A DNA stretch of 64,000 nt from a virus (IMGVR_UViG_3300049847_000435:22103-86102), one strand, 5' to 3'; shown: positions 8,876 to 17,384, counted from the stretch's first letter. Made by a program: numbers and translations. Notes: generated from the letters alone by a model not told the origin.

Positions 8876-8948
8876 CAACTACCGCAGACGTAAATCTACA
8901 ATCTTTCTCCATCGACCACGCTGCCTTTCGAGACATGAAAGGAGTTCA

Positions 8949-9143
8949 ATGGAAACCACCGAGCACCCATACAATCCCGATATCACAACACAAGATCAGT
9001 CACCGACCCGAAAAAGCGAAGAGAAAGAGCTAAGTAAAACCCATACACGCGCCGGATTCACCAAGAACAAGGGCAAGGGGCTCAGTAAGGCGATCCGCGT
9101 CATCTCCCGTAAATCTCGTCAACTGAATCGAAAGCGAGGGTGA
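8949..9143 (+). CDS. Small basic protein, 64 aa
   Basis: The ATG 8949 follows AAAGGAG. The C-terminal half is very rich in Lys and Arg (KNKGKGLSKAIRVISRKSRQ), suggesting nucleic-acid binding. The stop overlaps the GTG start of thyX. No family recognised. Confidence 0.65.
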   Translation: METTEHPYNPDITTQDQSPTRKSEEKELSKTHTRAGFTKNKGKGLSKAIRVISRKSRQLNRKRG

Positions 9144-10132
9144 ACATGCTCAAAAACCCTCAACTTATCGGCTATACCCTGCCGACCCTTCGCCCATTTA
9201 CGCGATACGACGGCGATATCGGCGAGATATTTTCAGGCACTGGAACCTACGCCGAGAATCTGATCGAGTTCGCTGGGCGCGTCTGCTATTTCAGCACCGC
9301 CAGCATGGGCAACGCTCCCGACTTCATTGCCGCTCGCATCCGCGAAGGGCACACCGATATTTTAGAACATGGCTGGATAACGCTCTCGGTTGAAATCCCA
9401 GAACCATCACACGTCACCGACTTCTATCGTAGATGTAAATATCTCGTTGCCGACCCAGACCCAGACGACGCTGAACGCTGGATTATCTCTGGCAATTTCC
9501 GCGCATGGCTCGCCTACTTCGGGCACGACAAAGATGTGATGGGCGAATGCGCCATTGTCGCTCCGACTATATTTAGTGACGAGTCACCTACACGGTATAG
9601 CGGGAAAGTATCATACGATAGCAGACAGCGCCAGACCGGGCAGTCACGCGTTACCCTGCTCGCCATTAACGCCACGCCCGTCGATAGTCTGCCACCCGAA
9701 AGAAAAGACGCACACCGTTCGGCGACATTCCTAGTTGAAGGAGTCAGCCGGACATGCTCGCACCAGTTTGTTCGCCATCGGCTGGCGAGCTTCTCTCAGG
9801 AATCACAGCGGTATGTCGATCTCGCTAAAGGCGAATGGAACGCAGTAGTCCCGCCCGCCATCGCCGAAAACCCAAAGGCGCTGGCTGTCATGACTGCATT
9901 ATGGTCCGCATCCGAAGCCGCCTATGCCGAGTTGCGCGATCTTGGCATTCGCAAAGAGGACGCCCGTTTCCTCCTGCCCAACGCCGCCGAAACTCGTTTT
10001 GTCGTCACCATGCCGATGGACGGCTGGAAGCACTTTCTCGATCTGCGCGACACGAAGGCGGCGCAATGGGAAATTCGCAACGTCGCCAAAATGGTGCGCG
10101 AGCTATTGCGGGATGTGGGCTTTGCAGATTAA
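9140..10132 (+). CDS. thyX: Flavin-dependent thymidylate synthase, long form
   Basis: 330 aa. ThyX makes dTMP from dUMP with FAD, NADPH and methylene-tetrahydrofolate. The signature RHRLASFSQESQR is at residues 212-224. Most ThyX proteins are 220-250 aa with this motif near residue 80-90; here about 100 extra residues separate the strand after ILEH (74-77) from VEGVSRTCSHQFVRHR. That insert contains SGNFRAWLAYF (117-127), like the substrate-binding NxR segment, while the usual C-terminal place reads TMPMDGWKHF. Start GTG 9140 overlaps the previous stop; ATG 9146 is the alternative. Confidence 0.95.
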   Translation: MNMLKNPQLIGYTLPTLRPFTRYDGDIGEIFSGTGTYAENLIEFAGRVCYFSTASMGNAPDFIAARIREGHTDILEHGWITLSVEIPEPSHVTDFYRRCKYLVADPDPDDAERWIISGNFRAWLAYFGHDKDVMGECAIVAPTIFSDESPTRYSGKVSYDSRQRQTGQSRVTLLAINATPVDSLPPERKDAHRSATFLVEGVSRTCSHQFVRHRLASFSQESQRYVDLAKGEWNAVVPPAIAENPKALAVMTALWSASEAAYAELRDLGIRKEDARFLLPNAAETRFVVTMPMDGWKHFLDLRDTKAAQWEIRNVAKMVRELLRDVGFAD

Positions 10133-10349
10133 AGACTTCTTCCACCTCATTAATATGGAGCAAGTCCTGCCGCAATACTCACGCGATATCTACACGCATG
10201 AACTACAACGGCAAGGAGACGCCCCTGAATTGGCGCAATTCAGACTACAACAGCGAATTGACGGGCTACTAATACAGCACGCCACGGAGATGTATTTCTC
10301 GGCGCAAAGGGGGAATCATGACCAGCAAACGACGATTGCGGCGACGTAG
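10113..10349 (+). CDS. Hypothetical protein, about 78 aa
   Basis: Overlaps the thyX end. ATG 10113 or TTG 10122 are possible starts, neither with a strong ribosome site; ATG 10155 is a shorter choice. The sequence is polar and helical (PELAQFRLQQRIDGLLIQHATEM, quoted in parts PELAQFRLQQ and HATEM). It overlaps the next gene by 32 bp. No family recognised. Confidence 0.55.
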   Translation: MWALQIKDFFHLINMEQVLPQYSRDIYTHELQRQGDAPELAQFRLQQRIDGLLIQHATEMYFSAQRGNHDQQTTIAAT

Positions 10350-10533
10350 TTGTGAAAGTAAGATACAGCACCCGAACGAAGCGATTGCTGCACGCGTCGC
10401 CAGGGCGGTGCAAGAGAAAGGCATGGGGATTCCGGTGCGCGCCTACAAATGTCCATATTGCAGTGGGTGGCACATCGGCAGGCCGAATAGTCGTGGATTA
10501 CAGGCTTTACGCGCAGAACGGGAGAATAGATAG
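10318..10533 (+). CDS. Small basic zinc-knuckle protein, 71 aa
   Basis: The ATG follows AAGGGGGA. Arg-rich N-terminus (TSKRRLRRRSC) and a single CPYCSGWHIG knuckle that can supply Cys-Cys-His ligands. Such short proteins are frequent in phages of Gram-positive-like and Chloroflexi hosts. Probably nucleic-acid binding (inference). Confidence 0.68.
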   Translation: MTSKRRLRRRSCESKIQHPNEAIAARVARAVQEKGMGIPVRAYKCPYCSGWHIGRPNSRGLQALRAERENR

Positions 10534-10800
10534 ATGGAAATCACAGGAACGATTATAGAGGTTGGCTTAGATACGACTGTAGATTTGTCGATAGCCACAA
10601 TCCAGACGGAAGTCGCTGTATTTCAGATAGCAGTCTCGAAATTCATGGCGCAGGCACTCGCTCACAAACTCTACCAAAAAGTATCGCTTATTCTGCAAGA
10701 CCCGATCTTGGTGAGTGATGGTAAGGCGACAGCGACATTCATCAACACGCGTACGGTAACGAATTTTGACGAACCCACGACTGCCGCAATGGCGGGATGA
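10534..10800 (+). CDS. Hypothetical beta-rich protein, 88 aa
   Basis: Starts one base after the previous stop with GGGAG upstream. The pattern of alternating hydrophobics (ITGTIIEVGLD, VAVFQIAV, KVSLILQD) suggests a beta sheet with one central helix. No family recognised. Confidence 0.65.
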   Translation: MEITGTIIEVGLDTTVDLSIATIQTEVAVFQIAVSKFMAQALAHKLYQKVSLILQDPILVSDGKATATFINTRTVTNFDEPTTAAMAG

Positions 10801-10815
10801 AAGGAGAAACGATAC

Positions 10816-11337
10816 ATGCTTGACAGTAAAGCGTCTACACCCCAACCGCCGCCCGTCGCCGGCAAGATCGACGTTGCGCCTATTGTGATTGCCGATATCG
10901 AGGCACGCGTAGCGGCTGGTAAAGAGAAGTATGGAACGCCGCTGCAAACCAATAACGGGCGTTCGGCGCTATGGGATTTGTACCAGGAACTGATCGACGC
11001 CTGCATGTACACGCGGCAAAGGCTCCTGGAGGAAGAACAATGGAGTGAAACGCCGGGCTTAGTCATCTCTTTTAGTGAAGGCGACCCCGTCGCCAAAACA
11101 GATGCAACATCCGCCTACAACTGTTGGGTAGACCGGCAAGGGCGATTCGATGCCGGTCAGACCTACGTCATGACCGATCTAGTAATGAGCGCAGAGGACG
11201 CTATCGCCGATCTAAAACGCGGCAAGCTGGTGATCATCGACATTAGCGATATCGAAAAGGTGCGGAATGGTGTAGGGGGGCAGGTCGAGACGCAATATGA
11301 AAGACTGTCCGCCAGAGCGCAGGGGCGAGACGAGTAG
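10816..11337 (+). CDS. Putative MazG-like (all-alpha NTP-PPase) family protein
   Basis: 173 aa; AAAGGAG before the ATG. The block VAAGKEKYGTPLQ followed by GRSALWDLYQELIDACMYTR and Arg-Leu-Leu-Glu-Glu resembles phage all-alpha nucleotide pyrophosphohydrolase proteins, in which the DxYxExxD-like helices bind magnesium. The C-terminal 90 residues match nothing I know. If active it would hydrolyse nucleoside triphosphates, fitting its place after thyX and dcd. Moderate certainty. Confidence 0.6.
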   Translation: MLDSKASTPQPPPVAGKIDVAPIVIADIEARVAAGKEKYGTPLQTNNGRSALWDLYQELIDACMYTRQRLLEEEQWSETPGLVISFSEGDPVAKTDATSAYNCWVDRQGRFDAGQTYVMTDLVMSAEDAIADLKRGKLVIIDISDIEKVRNGVGGQVETQYERLSARAQGRDE

Positions 11338-11355
11338 GGGAATGGACAAAACACA

Positions 11356-12138
11356 ATGAAGACATTACTCAGGAATGCCGATGGCGAAAGATTGATTTGG
11401 TGGAATTGGCAAAACTTAGCAAAGCCAGGGCAGCGCAGAAACGCCCGCGCATGGCTGCATTTTTACGATAACAGCATAGGCGTGCAGTGGGTGTTTCGCC
11501 CCAGAAACCTGTCGATAGGCGTTACATTCGCAGATACGACGGTTGACGACGACTCACTGTCTTTTCATTTCTCAATCCCTTTCCTGATTGCGCTCTACGT
11601 CAGTATTTCAAGACTGCCCATCGTCAAGCGATTGCCTGGTGTGAAGTACGTAAGTGGGAAGTGTGATAGCGGAATGCGATCTATCGACTTCACTTACGAC
11701 AGGCGAGAGAATAACTGGGTTCACTGGCGCTTGTGGCGCAATCCGCACTTCGGAAATTCCAGAGACTGGCGGGATGACGGGTTGTTTGTTGATGATGTGA
11801 TTTTCGGGAGAGACAAATACTCCGAGCAAGAACTGGACTCTCAGCCATGCGTGATCGTGATGCCGGAGCGATCCTACAATGCTACGGCGCGCCGATACGT
11901 CGCTACATGGACACGAAAGCGATGGCGAAAACCGAAGTCAATCAACCGGGTCGAGATAGAAGTACCAGAAGGAATCGGCACGCCTGGGCATGGCGAAAAT
12001 AGTTGGGATATGGATGATGACGCGGCATTTGAATTCACAACGAATGCCGACACGGTAGAAGAGGCGATTGAATCCCTTCGAGCCAGAATCCTTAAGGAAC
12101 GTAAAAAGTTTGGCGGCGAATATTGGGTGCCATCTTGA
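11356..12138 (+). CDS. Conserved phage protein of unknown function, 260 aa
   Basis: Rich in Trp and Arg. The C-terminal part (VPEGIGTPGHGENSWDMDDD, then a TVEEAIESLRARILKERKKFGG helix, given here as TVEEAIESLRARIL) matches a widespread but uncharacterised phage family as I remember it. No catalytic motif is evident. AGGGGA lies before the ATG, and the gene is in line with its neighbours. Confidence 0.75.
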   Translation: MKTLLRNADGERLIWWNWQNLAKPGQRRNARAWLHFYDNSIGVQWVFRPRNLSIGVTFADTTVDDDSLSFHFSIPFLIALYVSISRLPIVKRLPGVKYVSGKCDSGMRSIDFTYDRRENNWVHWRLWRNPHFGNSRDWRDDGLFVDDVIFGRDKYSEQELDSQPCVIVMPERSYNATARRYVATWTRKRWRKPKSINRVEIEVPEGIGTPGHGENSWDMDDDAAFEFTTNADTVEEAIESLRARILKERKKFGGEYWVPS

Positions 12139-12149
12139 AAGGGGACTAA

Positions 12150-12350
12150 ATGGACAGCAAAGAATCGACAGAGTCAAAAATCTGGACGGAGATGATCAGC
12201 CTTTGGCAAAAGCTTGAACAGGCAAAGCCAAATGGGCGAAGCGAACAGGCGCGGCGATATGCGGTTGCAATCACAGAATACCAGAAGGTGATGGGGTACT
12301 TCTACACATTCGTAATGCAAGAATGTTCGCTCGATCACAAGAGCGAGTAG
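12150..12350 (+). CDS. Hypothetical helical protein, 66 aa
   Basis: GAAAGGGG precedes the ATG. Almost entirely helical by composition, with no cysteine motif beyond one Cys. A long-range stem GGCGCAGA/TCTGCGCC closes the untranslated stretch that follows (about 12378-12437). No family recognised. Confidence 0.6.
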   Translation: MDSKESTESKIWTEMISLWQKLEQAKPNGRSEQARRYAVAITEYQKVMGYFYTFVMQECSLDHKSE

Positions 12351-12461
12351 AAGCGCGGTCGAACATCCGGTAACGGGCGCAGATAACAGGAGTAGGGGAT
12401 TGACTCGGCTCCATGCCGTGGCCTCTGCGCCGACCATAATAGGGAAATAAAGGAAATAACC

Positions 12462-12640
12462 ATGAACGTCCACGCGGCTACAAATCCTGGATATCCTACG
12501 ACGCCGAAACTGGTAGCCTACTAATCTATTTCGATGGCGTGCCGGTTCCAAAATACGTGTCGTGGATCAATGACAGACTTGCCACTCTGCATGATTGCAA
12601 TAACGATGCCATTGTCGGAGTAATGATCGCCAACGCGTAA
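12462..12640 (+). pseudogene. Small gene with an apparent frameshift near its start
   Basis: An ATG at 12462 with AAAGGAAATAACC before it reads only 20 codons. One frame over, from about 12470, a clean stretch of 55 codons runs to TAA 12638 and looks protein-like (GYKSWISYDAETGSLLIYFD, then VPKYVSWINDRLATLHDCNN), but it has no start of its own. A one-base change near 12468-12472 would join them into a protein of about 58 aa. It could be a real disruption, a sequencing error or programmed shifting. Confidence 0.5.
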
Positions 12641-12791
12641 AGGCGCATATCGGCGCAAAATAGCGTGAAAAACGTGAATTTCGTAACTTTTCCTTATAGA
12701 AATAGAATTCCGCAGCGAAGCAAGGAATGTAAGATTAATTACACATCTCATTGTGACTATGCGATAACTGAATAGCTAATCGGAGCGCGTT

Positions 12792-13121
12792 GTGAATCAG
12801 ATAGCTGAATTTATATTCAAGTGGCTTAGTGGCAATCCGGGCGAGTATTGCGTCTCTCCTGGATCGGAAGTTCGGAGGACATTCGGTGCTATTGACGATG
12901 GCGAGTCAATGTTTACCGCAACCACGTACAATAACGACGGTCATGATATTTGGATAGAGTACACGGGCGGTGGGTGGATTTGCCATCTTCGCCAGGGTGA
13001 ATCTTTGCAACTGGCAAAGATTATTGTTTGGGATTGGTGGATTAAATCCACTTGGTTTGGGCTAAAGCGAAAGATTTGGTATTGGTCATTGTCCAGAGTA
13101 ATGAAAAACACAAAAGCGTAA
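12792..13121 (+). CDS. Hypothetical protein, 109 aa
   Basis: GTG start. Contains GGGWICHLRQGE and a Trp-rich amphipathic C-terminus (WDWWIKSTWFGLKRKIWYW) that might contact a membrane. Preceded by about 150 bp without a gene. No family recognised. Confidence 0.6.
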   Translation: MNQIAEFIFKWLSGNPGEYCVSPGSEVRRTFGAIDDGESMFTATTYNNDGHDIWIEYTGGGWICHLRQGESLQLAKIIVWDWWIKSTWFGLKRKIWYWSLSRVMKNTKA

Positions 13122-13146
13122 CACCGAATAGTGAGGAGGGATAAAA

Positions 13147-13521
13147 ATGGGTGTAGGGATGCCACAAGAATTACTTTTAAACGAATTCGGATCGCACGTA
13201 TGGAGCGCGTTCGGTGATGTGCCTTATCACGTTGGCTCGTCTTTGCGAAGTAAGCAATGGCGAGATGTTGACGTCAGACTCATGCTTGATGATGACGATT
13301 GGAACGACATGAGATTTGGCGACCCAAACAGAACTCATACCAATGCGAAATGGGTAGCCCTTTGCCTCGCCTTTTCCGCTCTCGGAAAGCAAATAACTGG
13401 ATTGCCAATCGACTTTCAAATACAGAAGCGGTCGCTCGCTAATGAAATGTATGGAGGCGAGGACAGATCTGCGCTCGGTTTTGTGCCGCTAAGATACGAG
13501 GATAGAGGGCAAAATGAATAA
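13147..13521 (+). CDS. Nucleotidyltransferase-fold protein, 124 aa
   Basis: GAGGAGGG precedes the ATG. The block YHVGSSLRSKQWRDVDVRLML (shown as VGSS...DVDVRL) with a later LPIDFQIQ follows the minimal nucleotidyltransferase pattern: Gly-Ser, then Asp-x-Asp, then a third Asp on a separate strand. Such phage proteins are widespread but their substrate is unknown. A second, unrelated-looking member lies at 31810. Confidence 0.68.
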   Translation: MGVGMPQELLLNEFGSHVWSAFGDVPYHVGSSLRSKQWRDVDVRLMLDDDDWNDMRFGDPNRTHTNAKWVALCLAFSALGKQITGLPIDFQIQKRSLANEMYGGEDRSALGFVPLRYEDRGQNE

Positions 13522-13810
13522 CGAAGTGATTGCCAAAGAAAAAGAAATTTACCCAGCTTGGGGCGGCATAGTATTTTCGCGGGCGTTTGCGTCTAGATTT
13601 CCCATTACCATGCAAATACTAAATGCCGCAGTCAACGATGCTCGATTGCAGGCAAAGAAACGGGCGTTTGAGTCGGCTACCGGGATTGCGTGGGAGGACA
13701 GATATAAAACGCACCCGATTGCACCTGGCGTTACAGTGAAAGATGTTAGAGTCGAGATCGAACGACAGGCGAATGAAATAAGAGGGGAGCGAGATACCGA
13801 AGACCCATGA
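13514..13810 (+). CDS. Hypothetical protein, 98 aa
   Basis: Overlaps the previous gene by 8 bp with GAGGG upstream. Helical, with KKRAFESATGIAWEDRYKTH in the middle. Ends in the ATGA that starts the ParB-methylase gene, so it is probably translated with it. No family recognised. Confidence 0.6.
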   Translation: MNNEVIAKEKEIYPAWGGIVFSRAFASRFPITMQILNAAVNDARLQAKKRAFESATGIAWEDRYKTHPIAPGVTVKDVRVEIERQANEIRGERDTEDP

Positions 13811-14436
13811 ACGAAGTAATCAACCGATTCATCTCTGAACTAAAACCACACCCGCGCAACTACAACGGGCATAGCGATAGGCAGGTTGACGATCTCGCCC
13901 TTTCGCTTAAAAGGTTCGGTCAGCGCAAGCCGATTGTAACATGGCGCGACATGATTGTCGCTGGGCACGGACTAACGATGGCTGCGCAGAGGGAGGGATG
14001 GACGACCATTCTGACCATGCCCATTCCCGATGACTGGGACGAGGCGACCGTGTTGGCGTACCTGGCAGTCGACAACGAACTGGCGCGTCAAGCCGACCCC
14101 GATCTTGCGCAACTGGCTGCGATTGCTAAAGGGTTGGAAGGGATCGACGAAGAGTTGGCGAAGCTGGCAGCCGGTGGGGATGATGCGCTCAAGGCGTTGA
14201 TGGCGACGATTGAAGACGAACAGCCGAATGGTGACGCCGATCCTCAGACTAACAAAGCTGACGAATTGCGCGTAAAGTGGGGTGTCGAGTTGGGTCAGAT
14301 GTGGCGATTACCGAGCCGAGATGGGAAAGGCGAGCATCGGCTAATTTGTGGGGATTCTACCGATGCGGAAACCGTTAAAAGGGTGATGGGGGGGGCAAGG
14401 CATCAATCGTCTTCACCGATCCGCCTTATGGCGTAG
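13807..14436 (+). CDS. ParB-like nuclease domain half of a split ParB-methyltransferase
   Basis: Residues 5-95 form a ParB/sulfiredoxin-type domain (ISELKPHPRNYNGHSDRQVD, then GQRKPIVTWRDMIVAGHG). This domain is typically fused N-terminally to phage DNA methylases. Residues 155-192 (GQMWRLPS...HRLICGDSTD) already belong to the methylase start. At a G8 run (14388-14395) the frame leaves the methylase and ends at 14436. A -1 shift, or one more G, restores a single protein of about 420 aa with the gene below. Confidence 0.85.
   Translation: MNEVINRFISELKPHPRNYNGHSDRQVDDLALSLKRFGQRKPIVTWRDMIVAGHGLTMAAQREGWTTILTMPIPDDWDEATVLAYLAVDNELARQADPDLAQLAAIAKGLEGIDEELAKLAAGGDDALKALMATIEDEQPNGDADPQTNKADELRVKWGVELGQMWRLPSRDGKGEHRLICGDSTDAETVKRVMGGARHQSSSPIRLMA
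14388..14395 (+). repeat. G8 homopolymer at the ParB-methylase frameshift
   Basis: Eight consecutive G residues at the exact point where the ParB half and the methylase half lose frame. With nine (or six) G the codons read ...VMGGGKASIVFTDPPYG in one frame. Poly-G tracts are classic sites of slipped-strand phase variation and of polymerase or sequencing error. Confidence 0.85.
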
Positions 14437-15074
14437 CAATAGGCGCAAAGAACAGGATGTTAAATTCCTTCCAGAAGGCTGGAAGGAATTTAACCGATAT
14501 TGAGGATGACGATATGAAGCCGGAAGACCTAAAAGCCAAACTACTCCCAGCCTTCGAGTTAATTCGAGAGGTTGTTATGGCTGATGATTGCACGGTATTC
14601 CTAACAGCACCGCAAGGCGGCGAACTCAGCATGATGATGATGATGATGAGGGACGCGAAGCTTCCGATCCGTCACGTTCTTATATGGAAGAAAAACGCAC
14701 CAACCTTTTCAATGGGTAGACTCGATTACGACTATCAGCACGAACCCATATTGCTCACGTGGGGGAAACGGCACAAGCGACCCATGAACGGAACTCACAA
14801 GACGAGCGTTTGGGAGATTGATAAGCCGAGGGCATCGGTAGAGCACCCAACAATGAAGCCGCCAGAGCTATATATGAATGCGTATCTAAACAACTCGGAT
14901 GTTGGCGATATTGCATTTGAACCATACGATGGTAGTGGCACTGCATTAATTGCCAGCGAAAACACTGGAAGATATTGCCGCGCAATCGAAATCTCGCCCG
15001 GCTATACTGCTGTAGCCTTACAGAGATACCTTGACTCCTTTGCAATCACACCCGAATTGATCAATGACCGATGA
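14394..15074 (+). CDS. Methyltransferase half of the split ParB-methyltransferase
   Basis: This frame carries the catalytic DPPY (KASIVFTDPPYG immediately after the G8 tract) and near its C-terminus the motif I equivalent AFEPYDGSGTALIA, giving a beta-class N6-adenine or N4-cytosine methylase. A free start could only be the ATG at 14457, which would drop the DPPY, so the gene makes an active enzyme only as a frameshift product or after tract change. It also carries a (ATG)6 run coding LSMMMMMM. It overlaps the terminase small subunit start. Confidence 0.82.
   Translation, partial: GKASIVFTDPPYGVAIGAKNRMLNSFQKAGRNLTDIEDDDMKPEDLKAKLLPAFELIREVVMADDCTVFLTAPQGGELSMMMMMMRDAKLPIRHVLIWKKNAPTFSMGRLDYDYQHEPILLTWGKRHKRPMNGTHKTSVWEIDKPRASVEHPTMKPPELYMNAYLNNSDVGDIAFEPYDGSGTALIASENTGRYCRAIEISPGYTAVALQRYLDSFAITPELINDR
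14631..14648 (+). repeat. (ATG)6 trinucleotide run in methylase
   Basis: Six tandem ATG codons give six methionines. Length change here keeps the frame, so it alters the protein rather than switching it. Confidence 0.9.
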
Positions 15075-15822
15075 ACTTGAAGGCTTAGACGCCAAACTCC
15101 TACGCGGGATGTTACCCGCGCTCTACAAAAAAGCACAAGAAGGCGACCAACGCTCCATCGATACCGTCCTGCGCATCCTGCAACGTCTCGAAAAGAATGC
15201 GCCGACACCCGCGCCCAGCGATCCAGCCGAACCAGGCTTCACCGCGCCAATCAACGTACCGGGGCAGCTTCAATCACGCGCTAGTCGCAAGGAATTCGAG
15301 GCACTTCTCGAAAATCCGCCCGCCGACGACCCGTTTACCAATGAAGGAATTCTACAGCTTTCCGAGGCTTATTTCCGACAAATGGAAGACGGCGAAAATG
15401 ATGATAAGTGGGACTGGCGCAAGCACGCCTATGTAGCCTGGGCGTGTATCCCCAAAAATCTGCGTTACCCCAAAACGATCAACGAATTCGCCGCGCTGGT
15501 CGGGCTGACAAGCGCTTCCACTATTCGCAAGTGGCGCGCTAAAGACCCGGAAATACCGGAACGGATCGCCAGTCTACCGCGGCTCATGCTGAACCAACAC
15601 GTATCTAATGTACTGCACGCGCTAACCACCGTTGCCGCCGACCCCGTCCCGCAATCCCACCAAGACCGCAAACTCTTCCTCGAGATCACCGGCGTCTACG
15701 ATCCAAAGAGCAACATCAACCTACGTGGCGTTGTCGGCACTATCGAACTGGACGATCCGCTTGATGACGACGAGCAAGCAGCCGTCGAACGGATTCTAAA
15801 GGAAGTCGCCGCGCTGGAATGA
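15064..15822 (+). CDS. Terminase small subunit-like protein
   Basis: 252 aa directly upstream of, and overlapping (ATGA), the large subunit. Residues 130-165 (YPKTINEFAALVGLTSASTIRKWRAKD, shown as TINEFAALVGLTSASTIRKW) form a helix-turn-helix of the kind that binds packaging sites. An acidic C-terminus (DDPLDDDEQAAVE) follows. The assignment rests on position, size and the HTH; small subunits diverge greatly. Confidence 0.75.
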   Translation: MTDELEGLDAKLLRGMLPALYKKAQEGDQRSIDTVLRILQRLEKNAPTPAPSDPAEPGFTAPINVPGQLQSRASRKEFEALLENPPADDPFTNEGILQLSEAYFRQMEDGENDDKWDWRKHAYVAWACIPKNLRYPKTINEFAALVGLTSASTIRKWRAKDPEIPERIASLPRLMLNQHVSNVLHALTTVAADPVPQSHQDRKLFLEITGVYDPKSNINLRGVVGTIELDDPLDDDEQAAVERILKEVAALE

Positions 15823-17384
15823 AGCAATTAGACAGCCGTCAAATCAGAGCCGCCGCCCGTCGCAACACTGCCATCTTTGCCAAGTGCTGGCGCGAAGGCG
15901 TCAACCCGGCAGCCCATCAGTATGAAATGGCGCGGCGCATCGACGGCCCCAGTCCCTACCAGGCTGACTTCTGGCCACGCGACCACGGCAAGAGCGAGAT
16001 TTTCTGTCTCTCCTACCCCCTCCGTCGCATCTGCGAAGACCCCAACCTTCGTATCCTCATCGTGCAAAAGCGCGCTACTGAAGCCGAAAAGACCTTGAGT
16101 GTCATTAAGCAGGAGCTGGAGAGCAATCACCGACTTAAAGCCTACTATGCCACCCACTGGGAAGAGACGGTGGGCTACCGCGATATCTCCAATCAGGCGG
16201 GCGCAATCCAACTCTCTGGCAAAAAAGAGGGCGCATGGCAACAATCGCGCATCTACTGCAAGCGCACGCGGCGCGGCAAAGACCCCACCGTCGAGGCTGT
16301 GGGCGTGGGCGGGGCGATCACCGGCGGGCACTACGACATCATCATCCTTGACGACATTGAGGACGATGAAAACGTCCGCACAGACGAGCGCTTACGAGGG
16401 ATGATCGAATGGTTCACCGGCACCATTATGCAGCTGCGCGAGCCGCACACCAAGATCATCATCGTCGGCACGCTCAAGACCAACAAGCAGGACATCTACA
16501 ATATCGTCCTGAATTCTCCGGTATGGGACACCTACAAAACAAGTGCAATCCTCAGTCATAAGTTGAGCGATGTGCAGATTGAGCCAGTACGCAATGCCGA
16601 TGGCGTGATTATCGATGTGAATGTCACCACGCCGAACGTCGAAACGCTCTGGCCGCAGAAATGGAACATCAAAGCACTCATGCTCGAAAAGCTCGCCAGT
16701 TTGGACGTAGCGGTCTGGATACGCGAGAAGATGAATGATCTCAGCGCGCTGGCAGGCAAGGTCTTTAAGCGCGATTTATTCCAGTGGTACAACGAAGAGG
16801 AATTCAACAATCTCCGTCGCGACCGATTGCTTGAGCAGATTATCCAGGTGTGGGATACCGCCTATGGCGAGGGTGAGGAAAGCGATTATTCGGCGTGCGT
16901 GACCGCCGCTCTGGTGCGCGGCAGCATTTACATCCTCGACGTTTACCGCGCTAAGTTGGAGTTACCGCAACTCAAAGACGCCATCGTCAGCCAGTATAAT
17001 CAGTGGCTGCCTGAACGCGTTTACATCGAAAATAAAGCCAGCGGCAAGAGCGTCTTTCAGGTACTCAAACAAGAGACGGGCGTTCCCGTCAGCGAGATCG
17101 ATCCGCAGGGGCGCGATAAGCTCAGCCGGGCACGTTCCACGACTGTCTACATCGAGAATCGGCGCGTTTATCTGCGCTCTGGTGCGCTCTGGCTAGATGG
17201 GTTCCTGGGCGAGTTGACGATGTTCCCTGAGTCCGAGCATGACGACCAGGTAGACGCGTTCGTGTACGCGGTGTTGGCTTTGCTCCTTAGCGGCATAGTC
17301 ACATTTCATGATATTCAGAGTGGCGGCGGCAGTGAGAGATCGCCGCGTGCAAGTGAGTGGATGAGGATTTTGCAGGCAAAGTAG
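15819..17384 (+). CDS. Terminase large subunit
   Basis: 521 aa. Packaging motor plus headful/cos nuclease. The ATPase part has a Walker A variant RDHGKS at residues 54-59 and Walker B IIILDDIED near 172-180. The RNase H-like nuclease part shows VWDTAYGEGEESDYSA (first Asp), YIENKASGKSV (second acidic site) and DDQVDAFVYAVLALL (third). This is the Terminase_6C architecture. Its orientation is opposite to the tail module at 46-64 kb. Confidence 0.95.
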   Translation: MKQLDSRQIRAAARRNTAIFAKCWREGVNPAAHQYEMARRIDGPSPYQADFWPRDHGKSEIFCLSYPLRRICEDPNLRILIVQKRATEAEKTLSVIKQELESNHRLKAYYATHWEETVGYRDISNQAGAIQLSGKKEGAWQQSRIYCKRTRRGKDPTVEAVGVGGAITGGHYDIIILDDIEDDENVRTDERLRGMIEWFTGTIMQLREPHTKIIIVGTLKTNKQDIYNIVLNSPVWDTYKTSAILSHKLSDVQIEPVRNADGVIIDVNVTTPNVETLWPQKWNIKALMLEKLASLDVAVWIREKMNDLSALAGKVFKRDLFQWYNEEEFNNLRRDRLLEQIIQVWDTAYGEGEESDYSACVTAALVRGSIYILDVYRAKLELPQLKDAIVSQYNQWLPERVYIENKASGKSVFQVLKQETGVPVSEIDPQGRDKLSRARSTTVYIENRRVYLRSGALWLDGFLGELTMFPESEHDDQVDAFVYAVLALLLSGIVTFHDIQSGGGSERSPRASEWMRILQAK

